Of a stretch of DNA of 64,000 nt, positions 47,414-59,400 are shown one piece after another. How positions within the stretch are numbered: the stretch's first letter is position 1; each line of letters begins with the position of its first letter. A program made the translations under genes and the position numbers. The notes below the pieces were generated by a model. It worked only from the letters and a program-made list of their open reading frames with translations, ran no database searches and was not told where the DNA came from. Source of the DNA: Panax quinquefolius (taxonomy: Eukaryota; Streptophyta; Magnoliopsida; Apiales; Araliaceae). The stretch covers positions 13,664,565-13,728,564 of the forward strand of contig CM035151.1 of NCBI GenBank assembly GCA_020205615.1, given 5' to 3'.

Positions 47414-48993
47414 TGTGACGCCTCCAAAATTAGGTATACATCACTCATCTTGAGTCGCCAGATATAAGGTACAGAATTCAAATACAACTTAATAATACAA
47501 CTGTCGTGTACAATACGACAAAACATAAACTGTGAGTTTGAATACAAATATTGTCTACTAGAGAGTATACAAACTCAAAAGGAGTCCTCATTACAATCCT
47601 CATTACAATTATTATCATACTATTTCACAGAATAGTGAGGACTACTAATGCAAACATCTAGGATCATCACTCTGTTCCCCGACTAGTCCCAGCTACGTTC
47701 TCATTTCCTGAAGAGAACAGTGAAAAAAAGGGTGAGCTCAACTAGCCCAGTAAGAAATATTATGACTAAGATAATGCAGAATAATTTATCGTTAGCCTTC
47801 AACAAAGTTAAAACGATAAAATATAACAAACATCAAGTTTAACTGCGGCAATGAACAAACAATCCATCGGAAGAGTCAGTAGAGAATAAAATCTACTATC
47901 TTCTATGATTTAAAAGGTTTTTCATCACTTTAATCGCTGAGACTCAGCTCAATATATAATACACATCATCAAATCATCCTTGCACTACAGGACAAGGATA
48001 TTCTTTAATTAGTATCACGACCACGAATTATCCATGCACTATACAGGCCAAAGATAATCGTATTTTCATCAACGGTCCTGATCATGCCATAAAATAATTC
48101 ATCTTTGCACCCTTGGCCGAAGAGAATCCATAGCCATAATCATACCAAAAACTGTCCATCAATGCACTACGAGCCAATGAGGACTTTTTCCACATCATTT
48201 GTAACATTACGGTCATGATTATACCGAATAATCCCTGATCATAATCATACCAAGTCCATCTATGCACTACAGGCCATAGATGACTTTGAACATAATATAA
48301 ACATGAGGATGGTGACAATAACATAATAATTCAATAAAACAAGTTCAAGAATTAATTTATCCAGGAACCAACAACGTCCAAATTATCAACATTATACTGC
48401 TTTATAGAGTAAAATTCAAGAATGCTGAGAAGAATATTTCCATGAAAAGATACTGGATGAAGCGCAAATATCAAGGATATTCCACCAATTTCATGGAGTA
48501 TAGAAGTCAAAACTTTAACCAACTAAGTATAATAGAATATATGAAACTGCAAATGGATCTTCACCCGCCATGCGGTAATTCCACGATATCTGAGATCATT
48601 TCCACAATTTAATAAGGAATGAATACAAATGATCATTCACCACGCATGTGGTAATCCACATGCATGACGAGTTATTCCAACGAATAATAAAGAATGGAAT
48701 AACGGAAGGATTCACCATGCGTGCGATAGATCGCATGCAGATGTGTTATTCCCAAAAGAATAATAAATAATGGAACCAGTCCGACGTGAACGCACGCATG
48801 ACGAGGATATTCCGCGGAATAATAAAGAACGGAATAATAAGCGAAATCACCATGTATGCGATAGTATCGCATGCATGTGTTATTCGAATAGAATAATTAA
48901 TGGAACCCATCAGCGTATGTCGCGATCGGCGTGATATTCCGGCGAATAATAAAGAACGAAATAATAGAAGAATTTCACCATGTATGCGGTACT
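47414..48993 (-). repeat. element 3, truncated 3' LTR
   Basis: It matches the 3' half of the other chromovirus LTRs, including the tandem-repeat leader, with extra variant units (48540-48980). It then passes directly into integrase C-terminal sequence at about 48994. The U3 end, the TATA box and the purine tract are missing, so a deletion joins the LTR and the internal part. Confidence 0.7.
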
Positions 48994-50721
48994 TCGTGAG
49001 GTATAACCTTTGAGTGTTGAATACGATCCTTCTTATCTAAGATTTTAACACGTATCTCCTCATACGTTAAATCTTCTGCTATATCGTTTAGTTCTAATTT
49101 AATAATGTGGTTCGAGTCGTCCGCATATTTACGTAACATCGATACGTTAAAAACATTATGAACACGCGATATACTTGGCGGTAAAACGAGTCTATAAGCC
49201 ATAGTTCCTATACTCGATCGAGACTTTTAAATGGGCCAATTAAATCGAGGGTTGAGATTTCCTCTCTTCATCGATTTTTGCTTCTAGAATAACGCCCTCT
49301 TGAACCTTCTTCTTCATATTCATGAGCTCTGAGTATGTAGCTTGAGCGGCTTTAACTTTATCGATTAAAGTTGATTCTACTCGTATATTCGTTATCTTCA
49401 CTTGGCTTCTTAGAGTCTTTAACTCTATCTTCATCATTTGTAAGTCATACGAAATGGGCCTTTGTGTTAACAACATCGCACTCGTAAATGCATACGATCT
49501 TCTACTCAACGCGTCAGCTACCACGTTCGCTTTCCCACGATGGTATTGAATGGTACGATCGTAATCTTCAACAGCTCGAGCCAACGTCTTTGGCGCATGT
49601 TACGTTCGTTTCAATTGAAGAAATATTTAACGGTTTTAGAAATGGGTTTTGTACTGGGGTCAATACAAATTTGATTTCACGCTCTAGGGGTAGGCTAAGA
49701 AGTCTTCAAAAATACGTCAGGAAATTTATTTACAATAGAAATATCATTCAAAACTGTGACTCTCATCCAAGACTTGGATAACACGTCACATTGATACCTA
49801 TCAACTTGCCACTGTCATTCATGACGTTGCCTACAGAAAGTCTAGCTTCGGTGCATTCCACATAAAAAAGTCAACAACGAAAGGACCGGGGCTCTTTACT
49901 TATGGCTTTATATGACAATAATTGACTTTAGTGGTTTGGTTGCTTAAATTCGTATAATAGGTTGGTTAGGAATATGAAAGCTAACAACATTACGAAAAAT
50001 ATGATGGGTAGTTAACCAATCGATTCCTAAAATCGCATCAAAGGCAAATATTTTCAAAGAGATAAGATTGGCACGTAACGTGAAAGTGTCAATTTGAATT
50101 AAACAAGATTTATAAATATTGGAGGTAACGAAGGTTTCTACTATCGAAGTTTCAACCAATAAGTCAAAGTCTAATTTCTCCGAAGTCAAATTTAAACGCG
50201 TTGAGCGTGTGCAAGAGAGATAAAAAATGGGTAGAACCGCAGATATCTAATAAGGTATAGACTTCGCAAGAATTTATAATTAACTAACTTGCTAACTTTA
50301 ACCGTTCGGGTCACTCGTTTTTGAGAAGTCACGAAAACGCTCTTCCCGAAACTCTGAGACTTTTGTTTTGTCTCAGATCCGCCTTTGGTGCCACCGTTCC
50401 AGCTGGACTTGACTTCACTATACGAAACAATTCGAGCTAAATGACCTTCTCTTCTTGAAATTTCCACTTCTATTATCTTGGCCATGATTACCACCGAAGT
50501 GGTTACCATTCTTGGCATGATAATTTCCTCCACGATGGTTAACATTGTTCCGATGGCCGTTGCCACTGGTATGATTATTATCGTGTTGTTGGTCATTACC
50601 TTTTGGTTGAGTTGACTCAATGGTCTCATGTGCTTCATTGCTTACCTCAGCATTTTCATATGCCATTTTTAAACACTGTCACAAAACAATGGTTAATTAA
50701 CATATCACATATTATCCCAAT
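48994..50721 (-). pseudogene. element 3 internal remnant lacking integrase core and RT core
   Basis: Minus-strand frames show the C-terminal module (ISRVHNVFNVSMLRKY, 48975-49202). Sequence then jumps near 49258 to the region before integrase (EAKIDEE, 49240-49584, with HRGKANVVADALSRR), and near 49650 to the start of RT. Protease (49944-50230) and part of gag (50192-50666) follow. About 1 kb with the integrase core and about 1 kb with the RT and RNase H core of element 1 have no counterpart. A stretch at about 49760-49900 has no match in element 1. Confidence 0.7.
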
Positions 50722-53184
50722 TGTGACGCCCCCAAAATTAGGTATACATCACCCATCTTGGATCGTCAGATACATGGTACAAAATTCAAATACAACTTAC
50801 TAATACAACTGTCGTGTACAATACGACAAAACATAACTGTGAGTTTGAATACAATTATTGTCTACTAGAGATTATACAAACTCAAAAGGAGTCCTCATTA
50901 TAATTATTAACACACTATTTCACGAATAGTGAGGACTACTAATGCTATCCTCGGACCGCCACCTCCGTTCCTCGACTAGTCCCTCGCTATGTTCTCATTT
51001 CACGAAGAGAACGAAGGAAAAAGGTGAGCTCAACTAGCCCAAAGTAATAAATATTATGACTAAGATAATGCAGAATAAATTATCGTTAGCCTTCAACAGT
51101 GTTAAACTGATAAAATATTACAACATCAAGTTTAACTACAACGGAACAAGCAATCTATTAAAAGAGTCAAGTAGATAATAAAATCTACTATCTTTTATGA
51201 TTTAAAAGGTTTTTCATGACTTTTATCATTTGTGACTCAAACTTATAAATAATCCACATCATCGAATCATCCTCGCACTACTGACGAGGATATTCTTTAA
51301 TATCACGACCACAAATTATCCATGCACTACTGACCCAAGGACATTCGTGTATTCATTAATGGTCATGATCGTGCAACAACATCCATCAATGCATTACTGG
51401 GCCAATGATAACTTTTACCACATCATTTGTAACATTACGGTCATGATTACACCGAATAATCCTCATACCACCAAGTCCATCTATGCTTCTACCACGAGAT
51501 GACTTTCAACATAATATAAACATGAGGATGATGACAATGATATAAGAATTCAATAAAACAAGTTCAAGAATTAATTTATCCGAGAACTAATAATGTCCAA
51601 ATTGTCAACATGATATTGCTTTGTGAGTAAAAATTCAAGAATGATCGTAAGAATATTTTCATGAAAGATCTTTGGATGAAGCCTTGAATATCGAGGATAT
51701 TCTACTAATTTCATGAAGTATAGAAGTCAAAACTTTAACTTACCGAGTATAATAAAGAATGGAATAACAAAAGAAATCACCATGCATGCGATATTTAGCA
51801 TAGACAGAGTTATTCTAACGAGAATAATAATAACGGAACCAAATCGAGGCAAAATTTGCAATCGTGCGGATGTTCCAACAGAATAATAAAGATTTTAACC
51901 AGGTCCTGTGTAAAACACATGCAGGATGTTCCAATGTAATAATAATAAAGATTTTAACCAGTCCTGTGTAAAACACATGACGGGATGTTTCAACGAATAA
52001 TAGAAGAATGTCACCAAGTATAGGTAAACCGCATATATCGAGGTTATTCCAATGTAATAATAAGCAATAGAATAACAACAGTTTTCTTCATGAATAAGAA
52101 AGAATAACACCCTTTACATTAGTAGTAGATTGAATCTGCGCGGTAGTGTAGTAATAGAATATTCTTCTTCTTCTCTCTTATTCTCTATACTTTCTCTCTC
52201 TATAAGCTTGAATGAATTTGTGAAAAAATAATGAAGCACTAGCCTCTATTTATAGAAGATTTCTAGCTTAGCACTTGAAATGTGAAAAGGCAAGTGGCTT
52301 GACGACTGGTGATGTGAAAAGAAAAGTGGTTTGACGCCTATAATATGAAACGACAATTGGTTCGACGCCTGTAATATGAAACGACAATTGGTTCGACACT
52401 TTGTAATATAAAATCAAGAGTGGTTTGACGTCTAGGTAAAAGGTAATTACTTATTAGACGAAGGTAATTACTTTTATTGACGAAGGTAATTACTATCGAC
52501 GAAGAGACTCTTAGATGATGACATATGGGCCCCCATAAAATAACCAAACTTACCACAAACGTCTCATAATAGACTCTTTATATACATCTAGGATTTAATA
52601 AATATTACCACAAATCATTTTATTTTTAATCAACACATATTTAATCTTTCAACAATTATTAATCATTTATAACTTGTCGCCTCAATTATTTATTTAATAA
52701 TATAACATATTATATAGATGATCTTTGTGACAATAATTGAATCAATAATATAAGAGATATGATCGCAAAGAATTATTATAGCAATAATTGAGTATAGCCG
52801 AGTGACTTCTCACATAAGCATCAATAATCAATCCGCAGTGTCTTCTTATGCAACCACGCCAGACATTCATTTGTTTTTACTAAGGGTAGTTCAATGTTTT
52901 AACTGTAACACCTCCGTGAGTTATTTTCATAAAGAATTTTTGTCATTTTCTCAATCCTACAATAATTCCGTTGTGGGGTCCACCAATGATTGTGCCGTCG
53001 TACGAATATTCTCCGACAAAAAGAATATTCTCCGACCAAACGAATATTTTATAACAACTTGCTTACTTTGCAAAATTTATAAATATTACCCACAACTATA
53101 ACATTATATCAAATTTACTCCATAATATTCAAAAATAATATTTATAGAAAATTCAACTTTATTTATAAAAGTTGGGGTCTTACA
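50722..53184 (-). mobile_element. solo LTR of the chromovirus family
   Basis: A complete LTR (minus strand: opens TGTAAGACCCCAACTTTTAT at 53184, closes GGGGGCGTCACA at 50722) has no internal region of its own. Flanks are CCAAT on the left and CCTAT on the right, a probable 5-bp duplication with one change. On either side the element 3 leader continues (ATTATCCCAAT and AAATAAACTTAGGTAG). A TATA box CTATAAATAG lies at 52255-52246. Confidence 0.75.
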
Positions 53185-53335
53185 CCTATACTATGTAATT
53201 CCACCAATTAAATACCAAATAAACTTAGGTAGAGTCATACTAATGGCGAAGAATTTCCCATCTCTCCTCCTAGTTCTTGTCTCGCATCTCATTTAGGGAT
53301 CATATCCTAAGATTTGATACCAAACCGTGACGCCC
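53185..53335 (-). other. element 3 leader and primer site
   Basis: AATAAACTTAGGTAGAGTCA and GGGATCATATCCTAAGATTT match the leader of elements 1 and 2. TTTGGTATCAAATC on the minus strand at about 53320-53334 occupies the primer-site position next to the LTR. Confidence 0.65.
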
Positions 53336-53765
53336 CCAAAATTAGGTATACATCACCCATCTTGAGTGCCAGGATATATGATGTGAAATTCAAATACAAC
53401 TTAATAATACAACCGTAGGTATAATGCAATACGACAAAACATAAACTATGAGTTTGAATACAAATATTTTCTACTTAGAGTATACAAACTCAAAAGGAGT
53501 CCTCATTACAATTATTATCACACTATTTCACGCGAATAGTGAGGACTACTAATGCAAAAGCAGACTAGATCATCACTCTTTTCCCATTAGTCCCATTTCG
53601 TTCTCATTTCACGAGAACAGATAAAAGAAAAGAAAAGTCGTGAGCTCAACTAGCCCAAAGAAGAAATATCATGACTAAGATAATGCAAAAATAATTTATC
53701 GTTAGCCTTTAACGAAGGTTAAACCGAGATAAAATATAACAAACATCAAGTTTAATCTGCAATTG
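53336..53765 (-). repeat. element 3, first part of the 5' LTR
   Basis: It begins GTGACGCCCCCAAAATTAGG and follows the family LTR to TTTAATCTGCAAT, where a different LTR takes over at 53766. Confidence 0.7.
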
Positions 53766-53907
53766 TGATGCCCCAAAATAGGTCCATTCCATCCAACCCA
53801 TTACGAAATGTACCAAATACATGAGTACGTAAATAACTACAACTTTGTTAATACATTTGTCGTGTAAAATACTTACAACATATATATCTATGAGTTTAAA
53901 TACAATT
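53766..53907 (-). repeat. LTR of a sister subfamily, left part
   Basis: It starts TGTGATGCCCCAAAATAGGT and shares the layout of the other LTR ends (CGTGTAAAATACTTACAACA, ATGAGTTTAAATACAA) but is clearly diverged from them. It is interrupted at 53908 by element 2 and continues at 63961. The inserted LTR lies within the 5' LTR of element 3. Confidence 0.65.
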
Positions 53908-56468
53908 TGTAAGACCCCAACTTTTATAAATAAAGATGAATTTTTCTATAAATATTATTTTTGAATATTATGGAATAAATTTGATATAATATTATAGTTG
54001 TGGGTAATATTTATAAATTTTGCAAAGTATCTGAAGTTGTTATAAAATATTCGTTTGGTCAGAATATTCTTTTGTTAGGAAATATTCAATGCGATGGATC
54101 AATCATTGGTGGACCCCACAATGTAATTATTGTTTGGATTGAGAAAACGACAAAATATTTTATAAAATAACTACGGAGGTGTTACCGTTAAAACTGCTGA
54201 ACTACCCTAAGTGGTAAAAGCACAAGAATACGCCAGAATAGTTGCATAGTAGAAGACACGGATTGATTATTGATGCTTACGTGAGAAGTCACTTCATTTA
54301 TGCTCAATTATTGCTACAAGAATTATTCTTTGCATCATATCTATTATATTATTGATTCAATTATTGTCACAAAGATCATCTCAGATAATATGTTATAAGT
54401 ATTAAATCAATAATTGAGACGACAAGTTATAAATGATTAATAATTGTTGAAAGATTAAATATGTGTTGATGAAAAAAAAATGATTTGTGGTAAGTTTGAT
54501 TATTTTATGGGGGCTCATATATCATCATCTAAGAGTCTCTTCAATAATAGTATTTACCTTCATCAATAAGTAATTACCTTCATTCGATAGTAATTACCCT
54601 CATGAATAGTATTTACCTTCATCGATAGTAATTACCTTCACAATAAGTAATTACCCTTGTGAATATAGTATTTACCTTCACAATAGTATTTACCTTCGTT
54701 AATAGTAATTACCTTTACCGACGTCAAACCACTTGTCGCTTCACATTACAAAGCGTCGAACCACTCGTCGTTTCACATTACAAAGGCGTCGAAACCAAAT
54801 TCGCTTTCACTTGCCTTTTCACACGGCGGTCTTTAAGCTAGAAATCTTCTATAAATAGAGGCCTAGGGCTTCATTATTTTCACTTAATTCATTCAAGCTA
54901 TAGAGAGAGAAAGTATAGAGAATAAGAGAGAAAGAAGAAGAGTATTTTGTTACTACACCGCTTTGCGATATTCAATCTCCTACCAAAATGTAAGGGTGTT
55001 ATTCTTTCTTATTCATGAAGAGAACTGCTGTTATTCCATTGCTTATTATTCTCATTGGAATAACCTCAGATACGCGCTGTTTACCCTATACTTGGTGACA
55101 TTCTTCTATTATTCTCGCTGGAACATCCTGCTCATGTGTTTTACACCCACCGGTTCCGCCTTTTTATTATTCCGTTGGAACATCCTCATTCGTGTTTTTA
55201 CACCGGACCGGTTCCGCCTTTTTTATTATTCTGCTGGAATATCCTATCTCGTGTGTTTTACAATCGGATCTCGTTCCATCTTTATTATTCTCGTTGAACA
55301 TCCCATCTTTGGTGTATTTTTCACCGACTCGTTCCGTTATTTATTATTCTCGTTGAATAACTCTCGTCTGCATGCGGCCTATCGCATGTACGGTGATTTC
55401 TTTTATTATTCTATTCTTTATTATACCCAAATGGTTAAAACTTTGACTTCTATACTCCATGAAATTAGTGGAATATCCTCGATATTTCATGCTTTCATCC
55501 AAAGATCTTTTCATGAAAATATTCTTCCGATCATTCTTGAATTTTACTCTACAAAACAAAGATCATATTGATAATTTGGACGTTAATAATTCTGGATAAA
55601 ATAATTCTTGAACTTGTTTTATTGAATTCTTATATCATTGTCATCATCCTCATGTTTATATTTTTTTTAAAAAGTCATCTGTGGCCCAGAAAGTAGTGCA
55701 TAGATGGACTTGGTATGATTACGACCGAGACTATTCTATGTAATCATGACCGTAATGTTACAAATGATGTGGTAAAAATCCTCGCTGGGTAGTCAGAAGG
55801 CATCGATGGACATTGTTGGCATGATCATAACCATTAATGAATACACAAATATTCTCGCCCGTAGTGCATGAATAATTGTGGTCGTGATACTAAAAGAATA
55901 TCCTCGGCCGTAGCTGTGGGGTGATTCGATGATGTGAATATTTATTAAAGTCGAGTCTCAAATTTATAATAAAGATGAAAAACCTTTAAAACCTAAAAGA
56001 TAGTAGAGATTTATTTTCTATTTGACTTTTTAATGGATCACTTATTCCGCCGCAGCTTAAACTAGTTATCTATTGTATTTTATCGCTTTAACATTGTTGA
56101 AGACTATTGATAATTTATTCTCGCATTATCTTAGTCATAATATTTCTTCTTCGGCTAGTTGAGCTCACCCTTTCTTTCACCGTTCTCTTCGTGAAATGAG
56201 AATATAGCCGGACGAGTCTCAGGGAAACGAGTGATGGTCCCGAAGATAGCATTAGTAGTCCCTCACTATTCGTGAAATAGTGTGATAATAATTGTAATGA
56301 GGACTCCTTTTTGAGTTTGTATAATATCTAGTAGACGATATTTGTATTTAAACTCACGCTTTATGTCGATTATATACCTACGCTTATGTTAAGTAAGTTG
56401 TATTTAAATTCATGCATATAAGTGGCGACCCAAGATGGGTGATGTATACCTAATTTTGGGGCGCCACA
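53908..56468 (+). repeat. element 2, 5' LTR
   Basis: Layout from left to right: U3 with an array of TAGTATTTACCTTC / TAGTAATTACCTTC units (54540-54720), then CAAACCACTTGTCG-CTTCACATTACAAAG units (54720-54830), TATA box CTATAAATAG (54849-54858), and a transcribed leader with 50-60-bp tandem units containing TTATTATTCTCGCTGGAACA-type sequence (about 55100-55380). Confidence 0.88.
54849..54858 (+). promoter_or_regulatory. TATA box of the element 2 5' LTR
   Basis: CTATAAATAG followed by AGGCC is kept in every LTR copy of the window that includes this part (minus strand at 28000, 44858 and 52255; plus strand at 54849 and 62301). Transcription would start about 30 bases downstream, in the stretch before the GAGAGAGAAAG tract. 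Confidence 0.7.
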
Positions 56469-59400
56469 ATTAGTATCGAGCTTAGGATATGATCCTGGCT
56501 AAGATGTGAGAATAGTACTAGGAGGGAGAGAGACGGGGAATACCTTCGCTAGTATGACCTACCTAAGTTTATGTGTTATTTTATTGGTTGGTCGTAAGAT
56601 AGGGATAATTTGTTACACGTCAATTAACCTTTTGTTTTGTGGCGATGATCTGAAAATGACATCCGAGAATGTTGAGAATAAGAATGGAGCGCAGCGCATC
56701 GCTGATTCACCACATATCAATAATCGTGGATAATGTGCATCGTAAAGGCGATAATCCTCACGCAAACAACAACACACCGACCAAATGATGAATGATCAAA
56801 TGTTCGTGAGGCTTTATGCAATTTATGCAACAACAAAGCGAGAGCGACTCTTCGCCCAAAACGTAGGTGGAAACACGGAAAACTCTCGCTGGTCACCGCT
56901 AAACAATTCAAGGAGCTGGGACCACCGGAGTTTAAGGGAGAGCCAAAACCACTTCATGGAAGCACGGATAAAGCAGATTACCAAGATATTTGATGTCTTG
57001 GGATGCTCCGAGAGCAAAAGGTTCCTTTCCGCTTTTATGTTAAGCGCAGAGGCGGATTACCGGTGGGAATCAGAAACGACTCAACCTCGCCGCAGATCAA
57101 GATATCTTGGGAGAAGTTCCAGAGTCGTTCAACGACAAATACTTTCCCGAAAGTATTCGCCATACGAAGGAGGTGGAATTTATCAAGTTGGAACAAAAAA
57201 ATACGACCGTGTCGCAATACGAGGCAAAATTTGCGAGTTATCACGGTTTATCCCCACTTGTGGATAATGAAGAGAGAATGGCGCTAATGTTTTTAAGAGG
57301 TTTGAAGTCGGAGATACGCCAACATCTTATTTCTCATAAACCGTGTTTGTATTCAGATGTTGTAAATAGGGCTCGCTTAGTGGAACGTGATAATGAGTCA
57401 ACACAACTAAAAGAGAGCAAATGACAAAATTATAATACCAAATGGCGAGTAGTCATCGAAGCTATGACAACAAGCGTGGAGGGAATCAATGTGCCGGCCG
57501 GATATGGTAACCACTTGGTGGTAATCGTACAAAACAATAAGAATTGACATTTCAAGAAACGGAGATTCAACAATGGTGGAAAGACGCCAAAGACCAAAGA
57601 CCCATTGTTAAGGAAGGAGAAAGACCACCTATCATATGCTTCAAATGCGGAGGAGAGGGACACATCACCAAATCTGCGCCATGCCGCCCAAAAGTATGTT
57701 ATAATTGTGGAAGAGAAGGTCACTTAGCTCGATTTTTCGCCATCAAGACAAATTCACTAGGATGGAGGCACCAAAGGCCATCCCGTAAAATTCAAAACCA
57801 GAAGTGCAAGGGAGAGCGTTTGTTGTGACCTCCCAAAAGAGCAAGGAACCCGAATGAGGTCATCACGGTAAGCTTATCATAAACTCTAATGAAGTCTATA
57901 CTTTATTTGATACCGGTTCTACCCATTCTTTTATTTCTCCTACTTGCGCCATCGATTAAATTTGACTCCGAGAAATTAGACTTTGACTTATCTGTGGAAA
58001 CTCCGTTGGGAGAAACCTTCATTACATCCAATCGCTTATAAGTCTTGTTTGGTTCAAATCGGTACCCTCACATTACCCGTCGATCTTATTTCATTAAAAA
58101 TACTTGCATTTGACGTGATTCTAGTGGATTGATTGTTAACTACTTATCATGCAAAAATTGATTGTTTTCGTAAGGTTGTTAGCTTTCATATTCCTAATCA
58201 ACCTATTATGCTAATTCAAACGACCAAACCATTAAAATCAATCACTTGGCCATCTCAAGCCATAAAGCTATTCGCTTATTGAAAAACGGATGTCAAGCTT
58301 TCTTAGCTCATGTCACGATTTAAATAAAATATGCCGCTTTTAAACGATATTCCTATTGTTAATAAATTTCCGACGTATTCCCCGAAGAACTTCCCGCCTA
58401 CCCCGTAGCGCGTGAAATTGAATTTTGTATCGACCTTGAACCCTGTGACAAAACCTATTTCCAAAGCCCCATATCGAATGGCTCTATCAACTTCGTGAGT
58501 TAAAGACCCAACCGCAGAATTGTTAGACATCGGCTTTATTCGTCCCCTAGTACTTCTCCTTGGGGTGCTCCTGCTCTATTCGTGAAGAAGAAAGATGGGA
58601 GTATGCGACTTTGTATTGATTATCTGGAGTCAATCATGTCACCATCAAAAATAGGTATCCATTGCCACGTATTGATGACCTGTTTGACCAACCAGTAAGG
58701 AGCCAAATTCTTTTCAAAGATCGATCTTCGCTCCGGATATCACCAATTGAAGATTAGAACCACGACATTCCAAAGACGACTTTCGTAACTCCCAGACGGG
58801 CATTATGAATTCCTAGTCATGTCCTTTGATCGACTAATGCTCCCGCCGCCTTCATGGATATGATGAACCGAGTATTCAAGGAATATTTAGATCACTTTGT
58901 GGTCGCCTTTATTGATGACATCCTTATTTATTCCAAAAGCCGTGAAGATCATGAGCAACACTTTGAGGTCGACACTCCAAAAGCTTCGTGAATATAAGCT
59001 TTTATGCCAAGTTGAAGAAATGCGAGTTCGGCATGAAAAAGTAGCATTCCTTGGGCACGTGGTATCAAGTCATGGAATATCCGCTGACCCAAAGAAAGAT
59101 CGAAGCTATTCAAAGTCGGGAACAACCTAAATCAATGGATCGAAGTACGTAGCTTTCTCTTGCTTTAGCCGGTTATTATCGGAGATTCGTGGAAGGATTT
59201 TCTCGAATCGCTACTCCATCGACTCACCGACTCGAAAAGATACAAAGTTCGGTTGGAGCGAAGAATGTGAGAAGAGTTTTCAAGAACTCAAGAGAGACTT
59301 ATTTCAAAGACTGCTCGACAATACCATCCGCCTCGAGGGATTTGTCATCTACAAAGTGATGCTTCTAGCAAAGGGTTGGGATGTGTTCTTATGCAACATG

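Larger units (their letters stand above)
47414..53765 (-). mobile_element. element 3: deleted chromovirus relative carrying a solo LTR
   Basis: This minus-strand element of the same superfamily starts with TGTGACGCCTCCAAAATTAG and keeps a shortened 3' LTR (47414 to about 48993), a pol with large deletions, part of gag, an untranslated leader and the first part of the 5' LTR (from 53336). A solo LTR (50722-53184) interrupts the leader. The rest of the 5' LTR lies beyond the right edge of the window, displaced by another LTR at 53766. It cannot encode a working set of proteins. Confidence 0.75.
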
